From Gammaproteobacteria bacterium (GTDB taxonomy: Bacteria; Pseudomonadota; Gammaproteobacteria; Tenderiales; Tenderiaceae), in contig JAJRWO010000272.1 of NCBI GenBank assembly GCA_024276775.1, forward strand, positions 1 through 7,294: a stretch of DNA of 7,294 nt, in the 5' to 3' direction. The translations under genes were made by a program, and so were the position numbers. The notes under the pieces were generated by a model that searched no databases, was not told the DNA's origin, and saw only the letters and a program-made list of their open reading frames with translations. Within the stretch, counting starts at the first letter, position 1. Each line of letters starts with the position of its first letter. Positions 1-7,147 of this stretch are shown here, one piece after another.

Positions 1-1131
1 CTCAGCAGTAGTTATGGTTTTTCCCGTACCGGGCGTTTATTTACCCAGCCCATGTTAGAAAGCAGTGGTCGTTTTCGCACACGTCATCGCAACACCAGAA
101 ATACCCGCAATACCTTGCGGTCATTTATCGACAATGGAGAGATCCATGACCTGCTTGATGCCTTTGAATATTCAGAACGTATTATCAGCGACTTTACCGA
201 TGTCATTGCTGAACTGGATGAACGTAAGCGTCAATTGGTGCGCGAGGTAGAGGCCCAGCAATTGGTCCAACAGGCCTCAGATCAGTTTTTTGATTTTATG
301 GAAAAACGCTTCATGCCGGATCTGGCGGTGCGCCTGTCTGCCGACAGTGTGGAAAAATATCGTGATGAGATCCAAACCTTGGTTCGCAAAGCACGCCGCA
401 AGGGTAAAACGTTTAAGGCAGAGGCTGAACGTGAGTTACGTCGCCAGGTGCCTGAGCTAATGACCGACCTCAATACCTCGGTCTATATGATGATCCTTGA
501 TGGCATTGAAAATCGCATGCATTCAGCATCAGACGTTATGCTACCCGCCCTGCGCAATGCCCTGCATGGATTTACTCGCCGTGCAGATATCATCATCCGT
601 CAATTGAGTTTTAGCAGCACGGGCCAGCAAAGTGATCTTTTGCCTATCTGTAAGGCACTTGCCGCCTTACCAGAACAACAACAAAATCAACGCCTGCGTG
701 CCGCCGGTGAAAAACTGGCAGAACTGCAATTTGGTTTTGTTGATCCAGCCACTTTGCGCATACATAATCACAGTGCCAAACGGATTGTCAATACACATGT
801 GGAGACGTTTGCAGAGATGGATAAAGATGCACGGCGCAATCTGTTTGTGCAACAGGCGCTGGACCAAGCCTTTGCCGTTAACAACAGGGCGCTATGTGAT
901 TATATTATCGTGGCCTTTAACCAAGGTCATCGCATTCACAGTTCAAGTTTACCCATTAGAAACGCCCGTGAGTTATTGATGGCTGCCCATGCGATCGAAG
1001 TCGGCAGTGCCGGACAAAGTTCTGAATATCGATTTCATATTGAAGCAACAGGTCAACGCGTGGCTAACGATTATTTCAGTGAGATGGATGAATTCACGAT
1101 AGAGCTGATCGAAAAAGAGATGCACTCATGA
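1..1131 (+). CDS. jetA: JetA, kleisin-like subunit of a Wadjet/Mks SMC complex (5' partial)
   Basis: The frame is open from the first base, so the Met codon at 52 is an internal methionine and the true start lies upstream. The visible 376 residues are the middle and C-terminal part. JetA is the kleisin (MukF-like) subunit that links the two ATPase heads of JetC and binds JetB; it acts in the cytoplasm on DNA. The sequence is mostly helical and charged, with no signal peptide or membrane segment. A helical stretch begins around residues 51-85 (contains FEYSERI), followed by a basic segment near 120-150 and a compact C-terminal region. A short RNT triplet repeat lies at residues 30-38. The assignment rests mainly on position: first gene of a coupled operon with clear JetC and JetD. 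The stop overlaps the jetB start by four bases (ATGA). I do not recognise typical DUF3375 motifs, so this is either a divergent JetA or one of another Wadjet subtype. Confidence 0.8.
   Translation, partial: LSSSYGFSRTGRLFTQPMLESSGRFRTRHRNTRNTRNTLRSFIDNGEIHDLLDAFEYSERIISDFTDVIAELDERKRQLVREVEAQQLVQQASDQFFDFMEKRFMPDLAVRLSADSVEKYRDEIQTLVRKARRKGKTFKAEAERELRRQVPELMTDLNTSVYMMILDGIENRMHSASDVMLPALRNALHGFTRRADIIIRQLSFSSTGQQSDLLPICKALAALPEQQQNQRLRAAGEKLAELQFGFVDPATLRIHNHSAKRIVNTHVETFAEMDKDARRNLFVQQALDQAFAVNNRALCDYIIVAFNQGHRIHSSSLPIRNARELLMAAHAIEVGSAGQSSEYRFHIEATGQRVANDYFSEMDEFTIELIEKEMHS
88..114 (+). repeat. Three tandem 9-base units encoding Arg-Asn-Thr
   Basis: Nine codons read R-N-T three times in a row within jetA. 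The DNA units differ at a few third positions and in the Arg codon (CGC, AGA, CGC), so this is an imperfect repeat rather than a fresh slippage product. It lies at the start of a helical, charged segment of the protein. Confidence 0.75.
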
Positions 1132-1814
1132 TAAGTGAATATTTAAAAGAAAAATTAGACCACGAGAACCTGGGACTTAATGATTTTCGTGAGCTAATCG
1201 TTCGCCTACTCAATTACGGTGTTTTGAGCCGAAACGAAAGCCAGACCGAACAACAGTTCTATGATCGTTATCTGCGTTTAGCGCCCTGGGTGCAGGACTA
1301 TTTAAGCTTGATGGATGTGCGACTCTACCATGATCAACGTTTTGAATATCTACGCGTCTATCCGCCAGGCAGTGCCATTCCCGGCATGGAAGGTAATGAG
1401 GCGGTAAACAATAATTTACGTCTGCGGCTTAATCAAAATGAAGTCTCAATGATCTTGGTATTACGCTTGCAATACGACAAAGCTTTACGCGAGGGACAGG
1501 TAGATGATCATGGTTATGTGACCGAATCACTGGAAGCGATCAGCATCGCCAGCAAAAATTTACTGGGCCGCAGCCTGCCAAACAAAGTCACTGAACGTAA
1601 GGCCTTATTTCAACGATTGCGTAAACTGCGGTTGATCGAATATCGTCAAGAAATCGAATTTGATAACAGCGAAGCCTGGCTCAAAATCCACCCGATGATC
1701 GTTAGTTTTGTAACCGATGATGCCCTGTCAGTGCTTAATGAAGATAAGACATTGACTGACAATGAGATACAAAGTTTAGAAAGCGTAAAACAGGAAGCCA
1801 GCGATGTATCTTAA
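1128..1814 (+). CDS. jetB: JetB, KITE-like subunit of the Wadjet/Mks complex (DUF4194/MksE-like)
   Basis: This 228-residue protein has the size and position of JetB, the MukE-like winged-helix (KITE) subunit that dimerises on the kleisin JetA and helps hold DNA against the JetC heads. It is cytoplasmic and soluble. Visible features are an N-terminal helical part, a central block around residues 78-120 (VYPPG, then RLRLNQNEVSMILVLRLQYD) that resembles the core of DUF4194/MksE proteins, and a second winged-helix-like part near 145-190 (KALFQRLRKLRLIEY). The C-terminus is acidic. The start overlaps the jetA stop as ATGA; a weak purine stretch (AGAGA, about 1116-1120) precedes it, so translation probably depends on coupling to jetA. 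The 3' end overlaps the jetC start by 11 bases. Family assignment is from sequence look and synteny. Confidence 0.83.
   Translation: MISEYLKEKLDHENLGLNDFRELIVRLLNYGVLSRNESQTEQQFYDRYLRLAPWVQDYLSLMDVRLYHDQRFEYLRVYPPGSAIPGMEGNEAVNNNLRLRLNQNEVSMILVLRLQYDKALREGQVDDHGYVTESLEAISIASKNLLGRSLPNKVTERKALFQRLRKLRLIEYRQEIEFDNSEAWLKIHPMIVSFVTDDALSVLNEDKTLTDNEIQSLESVKQEASDVS
1792..1804 (+). promoter_or_regulatory. Ribosome binding site of jetC inside jetB
   Basis: AGGA at 1792-1795, extended as AGGAAG, lies eight bases before the ATG at 1804. It is the best Shine-Dalgarno match in the operon and supports this jetC start, which also places the conserved N-terminal beta strand and Walker A at the usual distance. 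Confidence 0.6.
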
Positions 1815-4800
1815 GAAGTTTATCTACGTTAACTGGGGCAATATTCCGCAACAGGAATTTGAGTTCGGCCCGATCAATCTATTTTCCGGCGGCAATGGTT
1901 CGGGTAAAACAACGGCCGCTGATGCGATTCAAACGATCATGACGGCGGCACATGAAAACCTGTTTCAATACAACCCGGGGCAGGATGAATCCACACAACG
2001 TAGTCGAGGCAAACGGGTGCGTACTCTGGCGTCCTATATACTGGGTTGTGATGATGGTAGTTATGCACGCCTGGAACCTTGTGATGGTTATCTTGCTGCC
2101 GTGTTTCATCCAACCCAGGGGGAATCCGCCGTGCCGTTTACCGCCTTGATTGGTGTGCGTGCCTGGTTGGATGAGAACGGCAATCAATCGGTTGCGCGTC
2201 AGGAAGAGCTGGTATTCATGATCCTGCCTGAAGAGCAATTGGCTCTGAAGCACCTGGTGCGAGAGGATAAAGCAGGCCAGTACGTCACTCCGCTTGATCA
2301 ACTGCCGGGGTTGCTGGCGCGTGAGTTTGGTCAACGCCATGTGGAAAAGTATGAAGGTAAAAAACAGTATCTGCGCCGCCTCTACGCCATTCTTCGTGGG
2401 CGTACTGATGCTGTGACTGAACGAGAAGCGATGAGTGCAGCGCGCGCATTTTCCCGCTTTATGGCCTATAAACCGGTGCAGAGCATTAACAGGTTTGTCT
2501 CTGATGAGATTCTGGAAAAGAAAGCATTGGATGAAACGATCCATTCTATTTCGAGTCAGCTTAAAACCATTCATGCGATGGAGCGTGATGCGGGTCAATT
2601 AGTTGAATCAATCGACATTCTGGATCAAGCCCGCCAACAAGCGCAGTTGTATATCGAACAATGGGTAGAGTTTAATGCCTTGGATTATAGTCAGGCCTTG
2701 TACGATTATCAGCAGGGTCAACAGCACTACCTCACCGCTAAACAGACTCAGGCTGATCTGCAACGAGATCAGCAGGATAATCTACATGAAACAGACCTAA
2801 CCCAACAGCGACGTGAACAGGCACATGAGCAGCTTGTCGCGCTTGAAGCGCAGCGTCAGGGAATCGCCTCACTGCAGGAAAAAGATAAACTTGAGGCCGA
2901 TAGCCGAGAGGCACAAAAAGAGCTGGTAAACCAAGGTCAAACATTATTATTGCAGGAGCAGCAGATCGAACGCCAGTGCCAGTCTGCCCTGTTAATTAGT
3001 GCCGCTTTGCAATCACCAGAATTAATGCAGGAGCTACCCCAGGCGAGCGACCTGAACAGTCAGGCGCTATGCCAACAACTTGTAAAAGAGGGGGCACGCT
3101 TATCACTGAATTTTGATCAGTTGATGAATCACGATCTCACTAATGATCTGTCTGCATTGGAACATGGTTTGGGGCAAGCGCGAGATATTCAGCGCCTGCA
3201 TAGCCAATGGTATGCACACTGGCATCAAAACAATAAAGGTTTACTGCATCAAAAATTGAGCCGTGTTGTTCATCGTCGTGAACACAGTTACGAACAACTC
3301 AAAAAACAACACCTGCACAAACAGCAAGAGATTGAACGACTGGAAAACCATCAAGTCAGTTATCCCCCTTATGTTGAACGTGCGTTGGCCAGTCTGCGTC
3401 AACATTGTCCACAGTCTGATCCACGTATTTTGTGTGACCATATCGAAGTCAGTGATCGGCGCTGGCAAGCTGCAATTGAAGGTTATCTGGGCGGTGCCCG
3501 TTTTTCTATTCTGGTTGCTCCCGAATATGAAGCCGAGGCGATTCGCACAATCCGCGCCATGCCAGGACGAGATAACCGCGCGCGAATTATTCAGGGGCAC
3601 AAAGCACAACGGGATGCTGAACGAATTAATCTGGAACCCGATTCCATTATGCATGTCCTGGAATTCAGTCACGCCACGGCACGCGACTATGTCATGGCCA
3701 GTTATGGGCGTGTACTGCGCGTTGATTCGGCCGACACCTTACGCCAAACCCCACGCGGACTCACTATGGAGGGAATGGCCTCCGGCGGTTATTCCATGTG
3801 GCGCTGTGACCTGGCCGATAGTGATCTGGTATTTGGTGTTGAGGCACGAGAACGCGCACTTAAAGCCAAGCAGAAAGAGCTGGATGCGATCAATATTGAT
3901 TGGCAACAAAGCAATGATCGTATGCAGCAAGGCAATGCCTTGTTGCGAGCGGTGGATGAACTACAACCGCTTGTTTATGCGGATGCTTTAAGTGCCATGT
4001 TTGAATCACATTGCACCCTGCAAAAACTGGAAACATTACTGGCACAACTAAATTTTTCAGAACATAGCGAACTGGAACAACGTTTGACTGAGCTTAGAAC
4101 TCAAGAAAGTGAACTGCGCAATGAAGAGGCGCAACTTAATCAACGTGCTGGTGAGTTGAAATCAAAACTGTCGCAAACAGGTAATCTATGCCGAAAATTA
4201 AGCGATCGCCAGGAGCAAACTCAAGAGCAGGTTGATCAATGTGAACACAACCTACAGGCGATCGGAAAGGTATGGAGTGAGTTCGATTTTGAACAACGTC
4301 TGCAACAAGCCGAGTTGGAGGCGCGCGATTTTAATTCAGCATTTTCCGCCAACCAGCGCAATGAGATACTGAAACAATTAGGGGCTAATGAACGGCGTAT
4401 GGGTGATGCAATTGCGCGTCACAATCAACATTGCCGCCCTGCCGACACGGTACTTTATCAAGCTTTTGATGATGTTTACGATGCCAAATTGTTTGCTGTA
4501 ATATGCGGCATTCAACAAGAGATCGACCGTATTTATAACGGCCTGAAGAACAATATTCTGGTGGAAAAACATCAGCAATTAGGCGAATTGAAAGCCAGCT
4601 TTAATAACGCTTTTGTTACCCATCTTTGTCACTCGATCTATCAAGCAATCAATGATGGTAAGCGCCAGATCGAACAACTGAATAAAGAACTACAGCACCA
4701 TCGTTTTGGTGCTGACCGAGAGATGTTTCGTTTTGATAGTGACTGGATACCTGAGTTTCGTGACTACGCCCGTTTGTTTGAAGAGGTGATCAAAATCCCA

Positions 4801-5436
4801 ATGGGGGATGATGTCACGTTGTTTGAGGCTGAACTCTCAACCAAGTCCAGCGCAGTGCGTCAACAGCTTATGGAGATGTTGCTGGCCGATGATGAGCAAA
4901 AAGCGTTGCGTGAACTGGAGCGTATTGCTGATTATCGTAACTATCGAAAATATGAGATCTATAAGGAGGTAGAGGGAAAACCACCCATTGCCTTAAGTGA
5001 GTACGGCACTGGCTCAGGTGGCCAGTTAGAAACACCTGCTTATATTATTCGCTCTGCGGCGATCACCTCTGCATTCAGATTTGCAGAGGGCAATAATCAT
5101 CTGCGGATGGTATTGGTGGATGAAGCCTTTTCAAAAATGGATGAAACACGTTCGCGTGAGGTGATTAATTATCTGACTGAAAGCCTGGGACTGCAGCTGG
5201 TGTTTATTATGCCAACCAGCAAGTGTGGGCCATTTATGGATCTGATCAGCAATGAGTTCGTTTTTGCTAAATGCCCCAGCAATCAATTGCGTGGCCAGTT
5301 AAAAACCCAAGTCCATGTACAGCGGAATACCTGTAATCAGGAAAGGATAACCGAGTTATGGGCCAATCATCGACGCACAATTCAACATCAGGCTGAGCTG
5401 GATTTTATGCAGGATGTGTTGGCTGAGCCGACGTGA
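1804..5436 (+). CDS. jetC: JetC, SMC-like ATPase motor of the Wadjet/Mks complex
   Basis: This 1210-residue protein is the SMC (condensin/MukB-like) motor. The family hydrolyses ATP, extrudes DNA loops and works with JetD to restrict plasmids and other small circular DNA. Domain order: N-terminal head with Walker A GGNGSGKT at 29-36; a conserved stretch with NPGQDE and RTLASYILG at about 55-80; a Gln/Glu-rich coiled-coil arm at about 240-510; a globular hinge at about 520-670 (YLGGARFSILVAP and the Gly/Met-rich GLTMEGMASGGYSMW); the return coiled coil at about 680-1000; and a C-terminal head with ABC signature SGGQ at 1071-1074 and Walker B LVDEA, including D1106 and E1107, followed by FSKMD. 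All ATPase motifs are intact, so the protein looks functional. The GTGA overlap couples its stop to jetD. The Walker A context (YVNWGNIP, AADAIQTIMTAA) differs from the COG4913 type I form I recall, so the subtype is uncertain. Confidence 0.93.
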   Translation: MYLKKFIYVNWGNIPQQEFEFGPINLFSGGNGSGKTTAADAIQTIMTAAHENLFQYNPGQDESTQRSRGKRVRTLASYILGCDDGSYARLEPCDGYLAAVFHPTQGESAVPFTALIGVRAWLDENGNQSVARQEELVFMILPEEQLALKHLVREDKAGQYVTPLDQLPGLLAREFGQRHVEKYEGKKQYLRRLYAILRGRTDAVTEREAMSAARAFSRFMAYKPVQSINRFVSDEILEKKALDETIHSISSQLKTIHAMERDAGQLVESIDILDQARQQAQLYIEQWVEFNALDYSQALYDYQQGQQHYLTAKQTQADLQRDQQDNLHETDLTQQRREQAHEQLVALEAQRQGIASLQEKDKLEADSREAQKELVNQGQTLLLQEQQIERQCQSALLISAALQSPELMQELPQASDLNSQALCQQLVKEGARLSLNFDQLMNHDLTNDLSALEHGLGQARDIQRLHSQWYAHWHQNNKGLLHQKLSRVVHRREHSYEQLKKQHLHKQQEIERLENHQVSYPPYVERALASLRQHCPQSDPRILCDHIEVSDRRWQAAIEGYLGGARFSILVAPEYEAEAIRTIRAMPGRDNRARIIQGHKAQRDAERINLEPDSIMHVLEFSHATARDYVMASYGRVLRVDSADTLRQTPRGLTMEGMASGGYSMWRCDLADSDLVFGVEARERALKAKQKELDAINIDWQQSNDRMQQGNALLRAVDELQPLVYADALSAMFESHCTLQKLETLLAQLNFSEHSELEQRLTELRTQESELRNEEAQLNQRAGELKSKLSQTGNLCRKLSDRQEQTQEQVDQCEHNLQAIGKVWSEFDFEQRLQQAELEARDFNSAFSANQRNEILKQLGANERRMGDAIARHNQHCRPADTVLYQAFDDVYDAKLFAVICGIQQEIDRIYNGLKNNILVEKHQQLGELKASFNNAFVTHLCHSIYQAINDGKRQIEQLNKELQHHRFGADREMFRFDSDWIPEFRDYARLFEEVIKIPMGDDVTLFEAELSTKSSAVRQQLMEMLLADDEQKALRELERIADYRNYRKYEIYKEVEGKPPIALSEYGTGSGGQLETPAYIIRSAAITSAFRFAEGNNHLRMVLVDEAFSKMDETRSREVINYLTESLGLQLVFIMPTSKCGPFMDLISNEFVFAKCPSNQLRGQLKTQVHVQRNTCNQERITELWANHRRTIQHQAELDFMQDVLAEPT

Positions 5437-6587
5437 ATGAGCTGCCGCGCTGGTTGGAAGACCAGCCTGAAGTATTGCAGATGCTGCATTGGTTTATCGA
5501 TAGTTTAAACGGCAAATCTGCTACGCAAAGATCACGACCACCAGGGCTACGCATTAATCAAAAACATTTCCCCATTCTCCTGCAAACAGGCGGTGAGCAG
5601 GCGGATCAAACCTGGTTATGCATTCAAGCATTAGCAAACGAGTATGGCGTGCTTGAAATTCCACCGACTAAATCAGATTCCTTTGACTATAGATATAAAA
5701 ATGCATATTTAAGGTTTTGTTTAGATGCCGAAGCAACAGTTCGTCACTGGTTGAACCGGCCTGAAGAAATATCATACCGCCAGCAGTGGCGGTGCCTGGT
5801 TCAGCGGCATGAAGATGCATTTCCAGGTGATACCGAACGGCTTACAATATCCCCGATTCAGGTAACGGGCAAAAACGCAGAGCAGATCGTTCAAGGCTTT
5901 TGTCGAATTTCTGAGCATCAATCACAAAATCTGACGCTTCGCCAGTTTAGCGCATTTTGTTTTTGGGGCGATTCAAAATTTCTTGATTCACGTGAAGCGC
6001 TTGTTCGCAGCTTATACCCCGAGTTAAAAATCATGCCCCGTCCAATCCTTATTGATGTTTATCTTCCTGAAAAAATTACAGGGGTGTTATTCATCGAAAA
6101 CCAGGATAGCTTTTGTCATCTATTAAGGTATCCCGTGCCTGGTTTGGCATTGGTTTATGGACGTGGTTTTATGGCCAGTGCTGAACGCGTTCGCCAGCAA
6201 GATGGGGCGAAACTCTTTTCACAGGGGCATCAAGGTGATTCAGATTTGTTTAAGCAGTGGTGGTTTGGAAAAACAGAGCAGGACTGGCAGGTCTATTTTT
6301 GGGGTGACCTGGATTATTCCGGTTTGGGAATATTAGCTGCTTTACAGCAGTCTTTTCCGAATATCCAGGCATGGCAGCAAGGCTATGCCCCTTTATTAAC
6401 CATGCTAGAACAGGGGCAAGGACATAAAGCCGAGACGACTGGAAAACAGAAGCAAGTAGACCCGAAACTGACAGGCTGTCATTATTCTAATCAGGTACTC
6501 CTGCCTGCCTTACGTAAATATGGTGTATTTATTGATCAGGAGAGGTTGGTGTTGAAACAGGATTTTAAATCCCCTACGACTCGCTGA
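5433..6587 (+). CDS. jetD: JetD, Toprim-type nuclease of the Wadjet/Mks complex
   Basis: This 384-residue protein corresponds to JetD/MksG, the nuclease that resembles the topoisomerase VI A subunit and cleaves DNA presented by the JetABC motor. The N-terminal part (about 1-190) is the DNA-binding arm and CAP-like region; it contains YRYKNAYLRF and FWGDSKFLDSRE (177-188). The C-terminal DUF2220-like Toprim part has the expected acidic residues: E222 in VLFIENQDSF, and D292/D294 in YFWGDLDYSGLG, the metal-binding DxD. The C-terminus has IDQERL, comparable to the EQE-type end common in the family, so the protein appears complete. I chose the GTG at 5433 because it overlaps the jetC stop as GTGA; the next Met is residue 17. 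No good Shine-Dalgarno is visible, which fits coupling to jetC. The ATG at 5437 is in another frame. The 3' end overlaps the convergent - strand gene by 14 bases. Confidence 0.9.
   Translation: MNELPRWLEDQPEVLQMLHWFIDSLNGKSATQRSRPPGLRINQKHFPILLQTGGEQADQTWLCIQALANEYGVLEIPPTKSDSFDYRYKNAYLRFCLDAEATVRHWLNRPEEISYRQQWRCLVQRHEDAFPGDTERLTISPIQVTGKNAEQIVQGFCRISEHQSQNLTLRQFSAFCFWGDSKFLDSREALVRSLYPELKIMPRPILIDVYLPEKITGVLFIENQDSFCHLLRYPVPGLALVYGRGFMASAERVRQQDGAKLFSQGHQGDSDLFKQWWFGKTEQDWQVYFWGDLDYSGLGILAALQQSFPNIQAWQQGYAPLLTMLEQGQGHKAETTGKQKQVDPKLTGCHYSNQVLLPALRKYGVFIDQERLVLKQDFKSPTTR
6560..6572. repeat. Short palindrome GGATTTTAAATCC at the end of jetD
   Basis: Six-base arms GGATTT and AAATCC pair around a single T, just before the tail-to-tail overlap of jetD and the - strand gene. 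It lies inside coding sequence, is AT-rich in the centre and is too tight to form an ordinary hairpin, so it is not a convincing terminator. It could be a protein site or chance. Confidence 0.3.
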
Positions 6588-7101
6588 AATCATATGGCGG
6601 GCAGTAAAACGATTCTAGCGCACCTGAAATTGTAATAGCCAGGCAGCAGCAACCCGCAATAAAAAACCCGCCGAGATAGGGATAGGCGTGCAGGCGAAAA
6701 CGCTTGGTCAACTGATCCTGCGGATAGATAGACAAAATAAAGGGATGTTTATCATTCTCAGGCTTGGCAATGATATGAATCTCCGGCTGTTTGGCCCGCT
6801 CACGGAATTCAGCCTGAGCATGTAACTGGGCCGATTTGCGTACCAGCTGCCACTCATCTGTATCGATCTGACCATCTTTGTTGACATCAAACCGCTCCAG
6901 CAGCTGGGTTTGATCTTTTTTCCATTCGCGGATCAGGTCGCGGCTGATGTCAGAAGTCTTATACAGCGGCTGCCCCGGCAACACCAGCCACTCGGTGTAA
7001 CGATACTGGTCACTGGAAAACAGCGAACCGCCACCTTGCAACAGCGAGGTCTGCGGCCAAGATAATGACCTTGGCCGGTTGATCAGGTATAACTCAGACA
7101 T
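6574..7101 (-). CDS. C-terminal half of a GIDE/MAPL-like EF-hand membrane protein, probably N-terminally truncated
   Basis: The 175-residue reading frame contains YRYTEWLVLPGQPLY (33-47), a canonical EF-hand loop from D72 to E83 (DVNKDGQIDTDE, ligands at positions 1, 3, 5, 7, 9 and 12) and one hydrophobic segment at about 141-162 (LGGFFIAGCCCLAITISGAL), likely a membrane helix near the C-terminus. This order matches, as I recall it, the C-terminal half of bacterial GIDE-domain proteins (annotated as E3 ubiquitin ligase-like, related to mitochondrial MAPL), which often follow lemA, as here. Those proteins are usually over 300 residues, with N-terminal membrane helices and a GIDE region; neither is present. 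The ATG at 7099-7101 has no clear Shine-Dalgarno and the frame is closed by a stop just upstream. It is either a short natural variant or the remnant of a deletion. The function is unknown; calcium binding is inferred from the EF-hand. Confidence 0.6.
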   Translation of the reverse strand: MSELYLINRPRSLSWPQTSLLQGGGSLFSSDQYRYTEWLVLPGQPLYKTSDISRDLIREWKKDQTQLLERFDVNKDGQIDTDEWQLVRKSAQLHAQAEFRERAKQPEIHIIAKPENDKHPFILSIYPQDQLTKRFRLHAYPYLGGFFIAGCCCLAITISGALESFYCPPYDFSES

Positions 7102-7131
7102 GTATTTTCAACAAGGAAACCCCCATGTCTG
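7095..7131. repeat. Inverted repeat around the start codon of the GIDE-like gene
   Basis: CAGACATG at 7095-7102 and CATGTCTG at 7124-7131 are perfect eight-base reverse complements separated by 21 bases. On the - strand transcript the second arm contains the ATG of the downstream gene, so a hairpin could hide its start. The loop is too long and the flank lacks a T-run, so it is not a typical terminator. Confidence 0.5.
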
Positions 7132-7147
7132 GAGGAAAAATCACCAA

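Noticed and set aside
52..60. ATG at 52 as the real start of JetA.
   Set aside because: The frame is open and protein-like back to base 1 (SSYGFSRTGRLF), and the kleisin family is longer, so this Met is internal.
1879..2598. Long 239-codon open frame on the - strand inside jetC.
   Set aside because: It lies opposite the conserved ATPase head of JetC, its translation has no recognisable domain and an odd composition, and the + strand frame carries clear motifs. It is a shadow.
3263..3991. 242-codon + strand frame inside jetC.
   Set aside because: It overlaps the hinge and coil of JetC in another frame, is rich in Trp, Cys and Met and shows no family motif; a shadow.
6555..6590. Resemblance of TTTAAATCCCCTACGACTCGC to the 3' end of a tRNA, which would suggest an integration site.
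   Set aside because: The T-loop lacks the TTC core, the T-stem does not pair and the bases are in the jetD coding frame; no tRNA body is present.
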